Part shown: positions 1 to 8,046 of the stretch, one piece after another
Layout: the number at the start of each line of letters is the position of its first letter
Numbering within the stretch: the first letter of the stretch is position 1
Assembly: GCA_002069125.1 (NCBI GenBank)
Contig: MVZN01000004.1
Location: forward strand, 1 to 64,000
Direction of reading: 5' to 3'
DNA length: 64,000 bases
DNA from: Spirochaetes bacterium ADurb.BinA120
GTDB taxonomy: Bacteria > Spirochaetota > UBA4802 > UBA5368
Position numbers and translations under genes: made by a program
Notes under the pieces: generated by a model
Seen by the model: only the letters and a program-made list of their open reading frames with translations
Told to the model about the DNA's origin: nothing
Database searches by the model: none

Positions 1-893
1 ATTGTTTCGTTTTTTTCCTTCATAAGTATTATTGGCCGCTCTTTCGACAGAAGCAGGGATTTTTCCGCTTCGCCGATATACAGAAACTCTCCGGCCCTTT
101 CGAGGTTTGCGGCCATCAGCGCAAAGGGCTTGAAGGGTCGCCCTTTTCTTCTCCTAAGTTCGAACACCGAACCGTCATTCTCGGCGTCACAGGCCAGAAG
201 GTAGCCCCCGACCCCCTTTATCGCGACTATGGCCCCGGCTCGAAGCCTCGCCGCGGTCATTACCGCTATTTCCCGGCCGTCACTGGAAAGCGAGGTCCCA
301 TTCGCGTCGCAAAGCTCCATGTGTGGACCGCACGCTGGACAGGCGTTCGGCTGGGTGTGAAAACGCCGATCGAGCGGGTCGGCATACTCCTTCGAACAGG
401 CCGGGCACATGGTGAAGGACGCCATGGAGGTGTTTTTTCTGTCGTAGGGAATGTCGTGCACGATACTGAAGCGCGGGCCGCAGTTGGTGCAGGTTATGAA
501 GGGATAGGCGAAACGCCTGTCATCGGGGCTGCGAAGCTCCGCCAGGCACAGGTCACAGAGCGCGCTGTCGGGCGGAATTATTGCCGAGCGCTCGTCCAGC
601 TCTTCGCTTGCCTCTATCTTAAAACCGGAAAAGCCCGCCGGACTTTCCTCCACAATCGTAATGGAATCGATTCGCGAAAGTGGCGGCGGGTTTAAGCGAA
701 GCTCATCGACGAAAAGGCGGACCCTTTCCTTCGGGCCCTGAGCATGGACAAGCACGCCGCGCGTGTCGTTCCGAACGGCGCCTACCATGCCGTGCTTCAA
801 TGCAAGCCGGTAGACGAAGGGGCGGAATCCGACTCCCTGGACGATCCCGGTCACTCGAAGGGATAAATGAAGTAGTTCTTTAATCCGTTCCAT
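1..893 (-). CDS. hypF: HypF carbamoyltransferase, N-terminal part (cut by window edge)
   Basis: The frame starts at ATG 893 and runs off the left edge, giving about 297 residues of a protein that is usually 700-800 long. HypF uses carbamoyl phosphate and ATP to make the group that becomes the cyanide ligands of the [NiFe]-hydrogenase centre. Seen in order: an acylphosphatase domain with GVGFRPFVYRL at residues 20-30; four CxxC pairs at C113/C116, C135/C138, C163/C166 and C185/C188, which are the HypF zinc fingers; then the start of the YrdC-like domain. It is transcribed away from hypB, with a 219 bp shared upstream region. The identification is firm; only the C-terminal part and the downstream partners are missing. 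Confidence 0.95.
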   Translation of the reverse strand, partial: MERIKELLHLSLRVTGIVQGVGFRPFVYRLALKHGMVGAVRNDTRGVLVHAQGPKERVRLFVDELRLNPPPLSRIDSITIVEESPAGFSGFKIEASEELDERSAIIPPDSALCDLCLAELRSPDDRRFAYPFITCTNCGPRFSIVHDIPYDRKNTSMASFTMCPACSKEYADPLDRRFHTQPNACPACGPHMELCDANGTSLSSDGREIAVMTAARLRAGAIVAIKGVGGYLLACDAENDGSVFELRRRKGRPFKPFALMAANLERAGEFLYIGEAEKSLLLSKERPIILMKEKNET

Positions 894-914
894 CACACGC
901 TATATTATCAATCC

Positions 915-950
915 ATGCCGGCATCGTAGGTTTATACACCTACATGTACA
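915..950. promoter_or_regulatory. Cluster of palindromes between hypF and hypB
   Basis: Three palindromes lie side by side: ATGCCGGCAT at 915-924, GTAGGT-N6-ACCTAC at 926-943 and TGTACA at 945-950. A further hairpin, cgcaat-ttgtt-attgcg, sits at 1021-1037. The position in a divergent promoter region suggests operator sites for a regulator of the hyp genes. None matches the known NikR box patterns (GTATGA-N16-TCATAC or similar), so no regulator is named. Confidence 0.35.
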
Positions 951-1112
951 AGAAATTTATAGGACCGAATATCACCGTTGCCGTACCCTGCGGGCCACAA
1001 TTAAAACAGCACGGGCAAATCGCAATTTGTTATTGCGCCCATGCGGCAATGAATTATCATATCCGGCGGGGGGGATATCTGGCCCCGCAATCAATTAAAG
1101 CCCGAGGCTGCC

Positions 1113-1781
1113 ATGGAGATAAAGGTTCTCAAAGACATATTCGCGTCGAACGAAAGCAGGGCCGAGGAGATACGTTCGCTCCTCAGGGAGAAAAAGGTGT
1201 ACATGGCAGACTTTATGAGCTCACCCGGTTCGGGAAAGACGACCCTGCTCGATTCAGTGATCGGCCGGCTCAAGGACCGATACCGCATCGCCCTTATCGA
1301 GGGAGACATCAAGACCACCAGGGACGCCGAAAGGCTCGCGGTGCACGGCATCCCGATCGTTCAGATAGAAACCTCGCTCTTTGGCGGCGACTGCCATCTT
1401 GAAAGCTCGTGGATAAGAAAATGCCTCGACGACTTCGACCTCGACTCCCTCGACCTCGTCATCATCGAGAACATCGGAAACCTCGTATGCCCGGCGGAAT
1501 TCGAGCTTGGCGACGATGAGCGCGTGGTAGTCCTATCCGTAACCGAGGGCGAGGACAAGCCGCTCAAGTACCCGCTCATGTTCAACTCGTCTCATACGCT
1601 GCTTCTAAACAAGATGGACCTTCTTCCTTATCTCGATTACAACGTGGACGAGGTCATGGAGAACCTAAGAAGGTCCAACCCAAAAATGACCGTGTTCAGG
1701 ACGAGCTCAAAAACCGGGGAGGGAATTGACGAATTCGTAAAGCATCTCGCCCGAAATATCGAAAAAAAGAGGCGCCCGTAG
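1113..1781 (+). CDS. hypB: HypB, hydrogenase nickel-incorporation GTPase
   Basis: HypB delivers nickel to the [NiFe]-hydrogenase large subunit, with GTP hydrolysis, together with HypA. The 222-residue protein has the SIMIBI-class G domain: P-loop PGSGKTT at 38-44, EGD at 63-65, and a late NKMDLL guanine-specificity motif. The metal site of the G domain is intact: C94, H95 and C126 have the same spacing as C166, H167 and C198 of E. coli HypB. The N-terminal CxxCGC motif and the His-rich stretch found in some relatives are absent, so this form has no obvious nickel-storage region. It is followed directly by a strong bidirectional hairpin. It is separated from and divergent to hypF. Confidence 0.95.
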   Translation: MEIKVLKDIFASNESRAEEIRSLLREKKVYMADFMSSPGSGKTTLLDSVIGRLKDRYRIALIEGDIKTTRDAERLAVHGIPIVQIETSLFGGDCHLESSWIRKCLDDFDLDSLDLVIIENIGNLVCPAEFELGDDERVVVLSVTEGEDKPLKYPLMFNSSHTLLLNKMDLLPYLDYNVDEVMENLRRSNPKMTVFRTSSKTGEGIDEFVKHLARNIEKKRRP

Positions 1782-1793
1782 CACTGCCAAACA

Positions 1794-1821
1794 AAAACGG
1801 CGGCCCTAGGGCCGCCGTTTT
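1794..1821. terminator. Bidirectional terminator after hypB
   Basis: A perfect 28 bp palindrome with A-run on one side and T-run on the other: arms aaaacggcggccct and agggccgccgtttt. It lies 13 bp after the hypB stop and before the convergent small gene ending at 1855, so it can serve both. Confidence 0.85.
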
Positions 1822-1854
1822 CCCTCCGTTCGGGCCCCTCGAGGGGCCGGGTCG

Positions 1855-2013
1855 CTACTGGTCCTTTTTCTTGAATTTGGCCTGCAGGCTCCCTATGGCA
1901 TTGAGAAGCTCCACGATGTCCTTCATGTCCTCGTCGTCCGCCAAGCGCTGGACGTCGGAAATGATGAGCTTCGCCTCGTTAAGCTGCTCCACCGCCTTTG
2001 CGTACTTCGTCAT
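1855..2013 (-). CDS. Small helical protein, 52 aa, unknown
   Basis: A short frame from ATG 2013 to TAG 1855, beginning MTKYAKAVEQLNEAKLI and ending AKFKKKDQ. A GAGGAGGGG ribosome site sits just upstream. The product is almost entirely predicted helix, rich in Glu, Asp, Leu and Lys, with no Cys or membrane segment. It is a stand-alone unit: a promoter lies upstream (2088-2116) and the shared terminator lies downstream. I do not recognise the family. A real gene is favoured by the ribosome site, by the promoter and by clean boundaries. Confidence 0.6.
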   Translation of the reverse strand: MTKYAKAVEQLNEAKLIISDVQRLADDEDMKDIVELLNAIGSLQAKFKKKDQ

Positions 2014-2087
2014 GGCCGGCCCCTCCTCTTGCTCGCCCCTCGCCCGGCACGGACGTCGGACGATGAATCTCCTCGCCTTCAGGGACT

Positions 2088-2116
2088 TTACTAAGGGGCA
2101 TCGGAATTTTTGTCAA
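2088..2116 (-). promoter_or_regulatory. Promoter for the 52-aa gene, with AT-rich upstream element
   Basis: On the minus strand, TTGACA (2111-2116), a 17 bp spacer and TAGTAA (2088-2093). Upstream of the -35, bases 2118-2160 are almost pure A/T in a GC-rich genome, like an UP element. Confidence 0.45.
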
Positions 2117-2174
2117 GCATAGAAATATAAATATACAATTATTTATATATAATGGTGCAAATAATTCACGACCT

Positions 2175-2513
2175 TCATCCTCCGCTCCACGTCTCGTCCC
2201 GCATCATCCTGAGGCACAACGGAAGCGATTCCTCATTTAGACGCATGTCACGCTTGGCCGAGGACATCCGGTCGCACTCGAACATTCTGCATCCCATCGG
2301 GCGTTTCTCGTAAATCGAGCATCTGCCATCCGCATCGAGGTAAAGGCAGGCCCTGGACTTGCCTCCATCGGGAAGCTTATAATCGACCTGCTCTCCCGTC
2401 AGGGGAAAGCGCGGGCAGCATAGCAGAAGTTTTTCGTCGATTTCACAGCCTTCACATATGCTCATATTCACCGCCTCCGGCGAAGTGCGCGGATTCGCCC
2501 TTTCCAGGCTCAA
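2175..2513 (-). CDS. YkgJ-type cysteine-cluster protein
   Basis: A 112-residue protein of the YkgJ/YcgN family, thought to bind zinc or an Fe-S cluster. The pattern is CEGCEIDEKLLLCC near residues 20-33, then C56, C65, C74 and C79 (RACLYLDADGRCS and MGCRMFEC). The function of the family is not established. Its ATG overlaps the stop codon of the upstream cyclase (ATGA at 2510-2513), so the two are translationally coupled. That link suggests the pair acts together, but the sequence does not show how. Confidence 0.8.
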   Translation of the reverse strand: MSLERANPRTSPEAVNMSICEGCEIDEKLLLCCPRFPLTGEQVDYKLPDGGKSRACLYLDADGRCSIYEKRPMGCRMFECDRMSSAKRDMRLNEESLPLCLRMMRDETWSGG

Positions 2514-3142
2514 TCGATTGAATAGAGCGTACGGTACGCCCTGCCGGCGCCCGGTGGAATCTCATCTATCTCCTCGAATGCCAGGTCCGGCAACTTGCCC
2601 GCGGCTTCCTTTACCGCCTCGGTCACCAGGATCTCCCAGGCCTTCGCCGTGTCCTCGCCGAGCTTGCTCGCCGCGTTCACCTCGGCTCCGAACACGTCGG
2701 TGTCTCCTATGCGAAGCATCTTGCCGAACCCGAGCCCCACGCACAGGAGGACCTTCTCCTCCTCGATCCTGTCCGCGTTATAGGTCTTCAGAACACGCTG
2801 CATATAGACCGCGGCCTGGAGCGCTTTTCTGACGTTCCGGAATATAACCAGGAAGCTGTCGCCTTCAACCTTCAGGAGTATTCCATCGTGGTCCTCAATT
2901 ACGGGGATGAGAATCCGTTCGGACTCGTAGATGGTCTGTAAAAAATGTATGATGCCGAATTTCGCGACTCCCCGAGAAAAGCCCGAAAGGTCGGTGAACA
3001 TCACGCACCACTCCTCGCCGAAGAGGTCCCATATCCGCGCGTCGATGTTTTCCTTGTCAGCGCCCGGCGCAAGGCGCGCCTCGATAAGCCGCCCCAGGCG
3101 GTCCTCCGACGCGCCCGCGATAATCGATCGTCTATATGCCAT
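2510..3142 (-). CDS. Class III adenylate/guanylate cyclase domain protein
   Basis: A 210-residue soluble protein that is mainly one class III cyclase catalytic domain. The two metal-binding aspartates are present, D51 (MFTDLSGFS) and D95 (KVEGDSF), at the usual 44-residue spacing. The purine-recognition positions K91 and D149 (DVFGAEVN) fit ATP rather than GTP. The transition-state Asn is N156, but the Arg four residues later is Lys160, so activity may be reduced. There is no sensor domain or membrane anchor. Ribosome site AAGGAGG lies just before ATG 3142. Adenylate cyclase is the likeliest reading; an inactive nucleotide-binding protein is possible. Confidence 0.8.
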   Translation of the reverse strand: MAYRRSIIAGASEDRLGRLIEARLAPGADKENIDARIWDLFGEEWCVMFTDLSGFSRGVAKFGIIHFLQTIYESERILIPVIEDHDGILLKVEGDSFLVIFRNVRKALQAAVYMQRVLKTYNADRIEEEKVLLCVGLGFGKMLRIGDTDVFGAEVNAASKLGEDTAKAWEILVTEAVKEAAGKLPDLAFEEIDEIPPGAGRAYRTLYSID

Positions 3143-3265
3143 ATCGCCTCCTTATGGATTCCGTGAGTATAGCGGTGATCGTCCTCATTGCAACGAAGAA
3201 TTTACCGATGGGAACGGCAAGGCGAACGTCCGCAGCGTCCGCCTTACGGGTGGTCGATGAGGATT

Positions 3266-3667
3266 TCAGCGCACGTCGCCGCGAAAAACCCTAATGATGA
3301 TTATTCCTAAAAGCACACAGGCGATGTTGATGAACAGGTTCGATACCAGGTCCATGGTCGATGCCGCATAGACGCCGTTCTGGTAATTGAAGCACATGTC
3401 GAGCACCCCTAAAAACATGAGCGCTCCGGCAGAGACCAGGGATATGAGTCTACCGAGCGGCCTACCTTTGAATAAAAGCGCCGAGGAGACAATAAGCGCG
3501 ACCGCCATTATGATATCCGGCACCGGAAAGGAGTGCTCATAGGCGAAGTAGCAGGGCGGCGGATTTTCCGGGGCCATCCCCACGGTGAAAAACCCAATCC
3601 AGAAGAGGATGAGGCCGAGCGCCATAACGAGCTGCAGCACAGCTATGGTCTTGTTCTTTTTCTCCAT
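3266..3667 (-). CDS. Four-helix membrane protein, unknown
   Basis: A 133-residue protein with four predicted membrane helices (about residues 8-28, 48-64, 72-92 and 104-124) and a short loop PENPPPCYFAYEH after helix 1. The chosen start, ATG 3667, forms a TAATG overlap with the nfnB stop and has GGGAG eight bases upstream; an ATG at 3673 is the alternative. It is the last gene of the nfnA-nfnB unit, but I cannot tie it to electron transfer. Family not recognised. Confidence 0.7.
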   Translation of the reverse strand: MEKKNKTIAVLQLVMALGLILFWIGFFTVGMAPENPPPCYFAYEHSFPVPDIIMAVALIVSSALLFKGRPLGRLISLVSAGALMFLGVLDMCFNYQNGVYAASTMDLVSNLFINIACVLLGIIIIRVFRGDVR

Positions 3668-5064
3668 TACCATTCTCCCGTTTTTAGATATTTATCTATA
3701 GCCAACGCGGCCTTTCGTCCGGCTCCCATGGCGAGGATGACGGTTGCCGCCCCGGTCACGATATCGCCCCCGGCGAATACGCCCCTGCGGCTCGTCTTCA
3801 TGCTCTCCTCATCGGCTACGATGTTCCCCCGTTTATTGAGCTCAAGCCCCGGCGTTGTCCTCGGTATTAGCGGATTCGGCCCGTTGCCTATGGCGACAAC
3901 GGCGACCTCGGCGTCTATGCTGAATTCCGAACCCTTCACAACGACAGGACGGCGCCGCCCCGATTCATCCGGCTCTCCAAGCTCCATCCGCACGCACTCC
4001 ACGGCCCTAAGGCGTCCCATTTCGTCGCCGATAAAGCGCACCGGGTTGGTGAGAAGGTGAAAGACAACCCCCTCCTCCTCGGCGTGATGCACCTCCTCGA
4101 CGCGCGCGGGCATCTCCACCCTGGAGCGGCGGTATATAAGATTCACCTTTTTACTCCCCAGGCGAAGGGCCATGCGCGCCGAGTCCATCGCCACATTGCC
4201 GCCTCCTATAACGGCGATCGAATCCCCCCGCGCGATCGGAGTGTCGTATTCCGGGAATCTATAGGCCTTCATGAGGTTCGCGCGGGTGAGGTACTCGTTC
4301 GCGGAGTACACCCCTCGCAGATTTTCACCAGGAATCTCGAGAAAAAGCGGAAGCCCCGCGCCGGTGCCGATAAACACCGCGTCGAAGCCCTCCGCGAGTA
4401 GTTCGTTCACCGTGCCGGCGGAGCCTATCACTCGGTTCAGCACTATCTCCACCCCGAGCTTTATCAGGGCGTCCACCTCGTACTGAACGATGGCTTTGGG
4501 AAGGCGAAACTCCGGAATGCCGTACACAAGCACGCCCCCGGCACTGTGGAAGGCCTCGAATACCGTCACGCGGTAGCCCATCTTGGCAAGCTCTCCTGCT
4601 GCCGTTAGCCCTGCAGGGCCGGAGCCGACTATGGCGACACGGCCGTTCTTTCTCTCCACAGGAGGGGTGATGACGAGCCTTTCGCGCTCTCGCTCGTAGT
4701 CGGCCGCAAAGCGCTCGAGCTTACCTATGGCGACCGATTCCCCCTTCTTCGCCAGCACGCACAGCTTCTCGCACTGCTCCTCCTGCGGGCATACCCGCCC
4801 GCATACGGCGGGAAGGGAATTGGTCAACTTTATCACCCGAATGGATTCCAGAAACTCGCCGTCGCCTATGGCCCTGATAAATCCGGGGATATCTATGCGC
4901 ACGGGACAGCCATCGACGCAGGTGGGCCGCTTGCACTGGAGGCAGCGGGACGCCTCGAGCCTGGCGGTCTCGTCGGAGTATCCCAAAGGCACCTCTTTGA
5001 AATTACGCACCCTCTCCGCCGGCGCCTGTTCGGGCATGGGCTGGCGTGGTATCTTCTCCTTCAA
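3667..5064 (-). CDS. nfnB: NfnB / glutamate synthase small-subunit-like NADPH oxidoreductase
   Basis: A 465-residue flavoprotein with two N-terminal [4Fe-4S] motifs (RCLQCKRPTCVDGCP near 38-52; CGRVCPQEEQCEKLC near 89-103), an FAD site VAIVGSGPAGLTAAG and an NADPH site IAVIGGGNVAMDSA. Annotation tools often call this NADPH-dependent glutamate synthase. Directly upstream, sharing ATGA at 5061-5064, is an NfnA-type FAD/[2Fe-2S] subunit, and no glutamate synthase large subunit is present. The pair therefore best fits NfnAB, a cytoplasmic electron-bifurcating ferredoxin:NADP+ oxidoreductase (transhydrogenase). The closely related sulfide dehydrogenase SudAB cannot be excluded from sequence alone. 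Confidence 0.88.
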   Translation of the reverse strand: MKEKIPRQPMPEQAPAERVRNFKEVPLGYSDETARLEASRCLQCKRPTCVDGCPVRIDIPGFIRAIGDGEFLESIRVIKLTNSLPAVCGRVCPQEEQCEKLCVLAKKGESVAIGKLERFAADYERERERLVITPPVERKNGRVAIVGSGPAGLTAAGELAKMGYRVTVFEAFHSAGGVLVYGIPEFRLPKAIVQYEVDALIKLGVEIVLNRVIGSAGTVNELLAEGFDAVFIGTGAGLPLFLEIPGENLRGVYSANEYLTRANLMKAYRFPEYDTPIARGDSIAVIGGGNVAMDSARMALRLGSKKVNLIYRRSRVEMPARVEEVHHAEEEGVVFHLLTNPVRFIGDEMGRLRAVECVRMELGEPDESGRRRPVVVKGSEFSIDAEVAVVAIGNGPNPLIPRTTPGLELNKRGNIVADEESMKTSRRGVFAGGDIVTGAATVILAMGAGRKAALAIDKYLKTGEW

Positions 5065-5900
5065 TGACGCCCTCCTTCAAGCCTGCACCTGTGCTCCCGT
5101 GTCGACTGGGCCTCCTCCTCGCAATATGTATTGAGCCGGGTCATGAGCTCATCGAAATCCACCTGGTGACCGTCGAACTCCGGCCCATCCACGCAGGTAA
5201 AGCGCTTCTCCCCGTTCACCGTTACGCGACATCCCCCGCACATGCCCGTGCCGTCAACCATAATCGAATTAAGGCTCACGAGCGTCCTTATCCCCTCCGG
5301 CCTCGTCTGTTCGCTCACCGCCCTCATCATTGGCACCGGCCCTATGGCCACGACCACGTCCACCCTCTCCGCCTCCATTATGTCGGACAGGGCGTCGGTA
5401 ACGAAGGCCTTGCGGCCGTGGCTTCCGTCATCGGTACAGACGATGAGCTCATCGCACACCTCTTTCATCTCGCGTTCGAGAATTACAAGTTCTCTGGTGC
5501 GTGCCCCTATTATTCCTATAACTCTGTTCCCCTCGGCGCGGAGCGCTGAGGCTATCGGGTAAATGGGCGCCACGCCGATCCCGCCGCCCACACAGACCGC
5601 AGTGCCGTAGTTTTTTATCTCGGTCGGATGGCCCAGCGGGCCCGCTATATCTTTGATGTATTCGCCGTCCCCAAGCAGGGACATCTTCTCCGTGGTCTTC
5701 CCGACTATCTGATAGTAGAGGGTGATGGTTCCCGTCTCCCGGTCCACATCCGCAATCGTAAGCGGTATGCGCTCGCCGTACTCGTCCACACGAAGCATTA
5801 TAAACTGCCCCGGCCTACGGTAGCGGGCGACGTCCGGCGCTTCGACCACCATTTTTCCGACGTTCGGCGAAATCTTCTGGTTTAAGCGTATCAGATGCAC
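5061..5900 (-). CDS. nfnA: NfnA / dihydroorotate-dehydrogenase electron-transfer-type subunit
   Basis: A 279-residue ferredoxin reductase-type protein. An FAD domain comes first (RPGQFIMLRVDE, then ERIPLTIAD). The NAD-binding domain follows (CVGGGIGVAPIYPIA). The C-terminal [2Fe-2S] cluster site is MCGGCRVTVNGEKRFTCVDG. The domain order and length match NfnA and the PyrK family. Because nfnB follows with overlapping start and stop codons, the NfnA reading is preferred: this subunit would bind NAD(H) and host the bifurcating partner site in the NfnAB complex. A 134 nt leader lies between the predicted promoter near 6040 and this start. Confidence 0.88.
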   Translation of the reverse strand: MHLIRLNQKISPNVGKMVVEAPDVARYRRPGQFIMLRVDEYGERIPLTIADVDRETGTITLYYQIVGKTTEKMSLLGDGEYIKDIAGPLGHPTEIKNYGTAVCVGGGIGVAPIYPIASALRAEGNRVIGIIGARTRELVILEREMKEVCDELIVCTDDGSHGRKAFVTDALSDIMEAERVDVVVAIGPVPMMRAVSEQTRPEGIRTLVSLNSIMVDGTGMCGGCRVTVNGEKRFTCVDGPEFDGHQVDFDELMTRLNTYCEEEAQSTREHRCRLEGGRH

Positions 5901-6038
5901 TGTTCACCCCGTCAAGTATCGGCCGGCCCCGTGTAGGCCTGCGGCCTGATCGAGAAGCCCTCCCGTTGGTCGGAAGTTAAGGGGGCTGTTTTGAGCATTT
6001 CGCGGGATCTTCACACGGCACGGGCCTCTCATTGTTGG

Positions 6039-6047
6039 ATTATAGCA
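6039..6047 (-). promoter_or_regulatory. Extended -10 promoter upstream of nfnA
   Basis: On the minus strand the sequence TGCTATAAT is a perfect extended -10 element. No good -35 is seen at the normal distance; a TTGACA lies 22 bp upstream, too far. Transcription would start near 6032, about 130 nt before nfnA. Confidence 0.5.
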
Positions 6048-6122
6048 CTATTTGGAGTTTATTGTATGTCAATTGGTTTTTTGTATGGCCAGGTGCCGCG
6101 GGAAACGCGAGCCTTCGTTAAA

Positions 6123-6157
6123 GCGACGGCATCACCCCACTGAGGCGATGCCGTCGC
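6123..6157 (-). terminator. Hairpin after the 166-aa exported protein gene
   Basis: Arms gcgacggcatc (6123-6133) and gatgccgtcgc (6147-6157) form a perfect 11 bp stem with a 13 nt loop. On the minus strand it is followed by TTTAACG, a weak T-run. Confidence 0.6.
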
Positions 6158-6194
6158 GGACAGCGGCAAGGCGAGGTCCATGAGCGGCAAAGGC

Positions 6195-6695
6195 TTACTT
6201 GCCCACAATTACCCTTATCGCCTTAGGATCGGCCTTATAGCCGCCCGAAACAGTCAGATAGCCTTTGTACAGGTCCGATACGTCGGTTATCTTTGCCATA
6301 AACCACGAGTTGGTTCGCGCCTGTTCCTTGTCCTCGGGCGCACGGTAGATTCCCCCTTCGCCCTGAAGATCGAGCAGGATCACTATTGCCCCAATTTTCA
6401 GATCGGCTTTGGAGGCCATGCGCGTCCGCCAGTAGTTGCCGGTCCACATCTCGCTTCCATCATCCACCCGCATGAACTCCGCCTCATTCTTGGTCTCTAC
6501 AGAGGGCGGGGTTTTCATCTTGGCAAGATGGACGTAGATCCACGCCTGGGTTTTAAAAGACTCCTTGGAGATGAAATAATCGTCGGACTGAATATAATGG
6601 TCGTCCTCCTCGGCAAAAAGCGCCCCCGATACGGCGATGAATGACAGCAACATGACCGAAACGAGAAACGTCTTCGATAAAGAAAAGCGCGTCAT
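6195..6695 (-). CDS. Exported protein, 166 aa, unknown
   Basis: The start chosen is ATG 6695, with GGGAGGAAGG just upstream, rather than the in-frame ATG at 6767. The product begins with a signal peptide (MTRFSLSKTFLVSVMLL, cleavage near ALFA-EE at residue 28). The mature part is about 138 residues, mixed charge, with aromatic stretches such as DDYFISKESFK and MWTGNYWRTRM, and no cysteine. It is probably periplasmic or secreted. A single-gene unit with its own hairpin terminator. Family not recognised. Confidence 0.7.
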   Translation of the reverse strand: MTRFSLSKTFLVSVMLLSFIAVSGALFAEEDDHYIQSDDYFISKESFKTQAWIYVHLAKMKTPPSVETKNEAEFMRVDDGSEMWTGNYWRTRMASKADLKIGAIVILLDLQGEGGIYRAPEDKEQARTNSWFMAKITDVSDLYKGYLTVSGGYKADPKAIRVIVGK

Positions 6696-7085
6696 ACCTT
6701 CCTCCCGGAAAAATTGTTTTAATGCGGTTGGCCTCATGTCGCCACCCGCAGAAGCCGGCATCCTCATAAAACGCTCGTATCCGCCGGGTTCTGAGAACGG
6801 CAGGCCCGGTTAATAATAATCAAATTATCCCTTTACGTCCATAGTATTTTTTTATCGAGAGGCATGATGGGGAGTGAATTCAATGATGAGGCGCAAATAG
6901 AGCGGCCTCCTGCTTCAAAAAAAGACCGCGGCGGCCATCCGATTGTTTGGAACAAAACACTAAACAAAACCGGAATCCACATCCCCCAATATTCCAGGCC
7001 GCTTAGTTAAATTCGGTTTGACAGGGCCTCTTTTGGCGGGCTAAATAAGCCCTGGCTTGCATTACATATCAGGAGAATCCCGCCC
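6696..7085. other. 390 bp divergent intergenic region
   Basis: Separates two divergent genes. It holds an inverted repeat TTGTTT (6943-6948) / AAACAA (6962-6967) and the promoter at 7018-7047. No small gene with a convincing ribosome site was found. Confidence 0.5.
7018..7047 (+). promoter_or_regulatory. Promoter for the glutaredoxin-FTR pair
   Basis: A consensus -35 TTGACA (7018-7023) with an imperfect -10 TAAATA (7042-7047) at 18 bp spacing. The -10 lies in the loop of a small repeat gggct-aaat-aagccc. The first gene starts at 7086 after AGGAGAAT. Confidence 0.45.
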
Positions 7086-7370
7086 ATGGCGACATTGACA
7101 CGGGTAGAAGGCAAAGATAGTGTCGGCATCGTTTTATACGCCCTCAGCACATGCGTCTGGTGTAAAAAGGCTCGAGAGCTGCTCGACAGGCAGGGAGTGA
7201 CTTACGACTACGTGTACGTGGACCTTCTGCCCCGCGAAGAAAACGCCTCCGTGAAGGAGGAGATGCGCAGGTGGAACCCGCAGGGGTCGTTCCCCACCAT
7301 CGTCATCGACAACGACCGCTGCATCGTCGGTTTCGACGAGGACAAAATACTCAAGGAGATAGGCGGATGA
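7086..7370 (+). CDS. Glutaredoxin-family protein
   Basis: A 94-residue thioredoxin-fold protein with redox motif C23-V-W-C26 in a TxCxWCKKA context, cis-proline FPTIVI, and the late GF glutathione-type motif. It is shaped like NrdH or a glutaredoxin-like protein. It overlaps the next gene (ATGA at 7367-7370), a ferredoxin-dependent disulfide reductase. The natural inference is that the reductase reduces this protein. Known archaeal parallels use a similar pair to feed anaerobic ribonucleotide reductase, but no nrd gene is in the window. Confidence 0.88.
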   Translation: MATLTRVEGKDSVGIVLYALSTCVWCKKARELLDRQGVTYDYVYVDLLPREENASVKEEMRRWNPQGSFPTIVIDNDRCIVGFDEDKILKEIGG

Positions 7371-7876
7371 GCGAACCTGTCGGCAGGGACGAGAAGGAGA
7401 CGCTGTACCGGCGGCTTTTCGACGAGGCCGAGGCCGGAGGCTATCACCTCAATCCCGATGTGGACTTCACTATGGAGCTCGTGGAGGGCCTCATCGTAAA
7501 CCAGCGCCGATACGGCTACCCGGCATGCCCGTGCCGCCTGGCCTCGGGCCTTAAATCCGAAGACTTGGACATCATCTGCCCGTGCGACTACCGCGATCCC
7601 GACCTCGACGATTTCGACGCCTGCTATTGCGGGCTTTACGTTACCGGCAGGATTCTCGACGGCGAGATTCCTCTTCGCCCCATTCCGGAACGCCGTCCTC
7701 CCGAAGAAGAGCGCAAAAGACGGGAGAAAACGGGAGATTCGGCCGCTCTGCCCGGGACGCTTTCGCACCCTGTATGGCGCTGCCGCGTTTGCGGATATCT
7801 GTGCGCCCGCGACAATCCACCCGAAATCTGTCCCGTCTGCAAGGCGAAGAAGGACCGTTTCGAGCGATTTATTTAG
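7367..7876 (+). CDS. Ferredoxin:thioredoxin reductase catalytic domain fused to rubredoxin
   Basis: A 169-residue protein in two parts. Residues ~10-100 are an FTR catalytic (beta) chain with CPC at 54-56, CPC at 71-73 and CYC at 86-88, the pattern that holds a [4Fe-4S] cluster beside a redox disulfide. After a charged linker ([15 protein letters not shown]), the C-terminus is a rubredoxin-like site with C139/C142 and C155/C158 ([17 protein letters not shown]). No FTR variable (alpha) chain is present nearby. The likely role is to take electrons from ferredoxin, perhaps through the rubredoxin iron, and reduce the disulfide of the adjacent glutaredoxin. The start overlaps the glutaredoxin stop. 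Confidence 0.88.
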   Translation: MSEPVGRDEKETLYRRLFDEAEAGGYHLNPDVDFTMELVEGLIVNQRRYGYPACPCRLASGLKSEDLDIICPCDYRDPDLDDFDACYCGLYVTGRILDGEIPLRPIPERRPPEEERKRREKTGDSAALPGTLSHPVWRCRVCGYLCARDNPPEICPVCKAKKDRFERFI

Positions 7877-8046
7877 GGCCATTTTTTTTCCTTGACACCT
7901 GAACAGCGATACAAAATGTATCTAAGGATTTGCGTTCTTTCATAGGTCTTTATCCGATATCAGCCTTTCCGCGATATTTCCGCGCATATTATCTTTTCGC
8001 AGACGATAAAGGAACTCATTCTACGTATCCACACAGGGGGTCTGCA

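Noticed and set aside
1010-1060. Cyclic-di-GMP or nickel riboswitch before hypB
   Set aside because: A gggcaaa stretch resembles part of a GEMM element, but the other conserved blocks and stems are missing.
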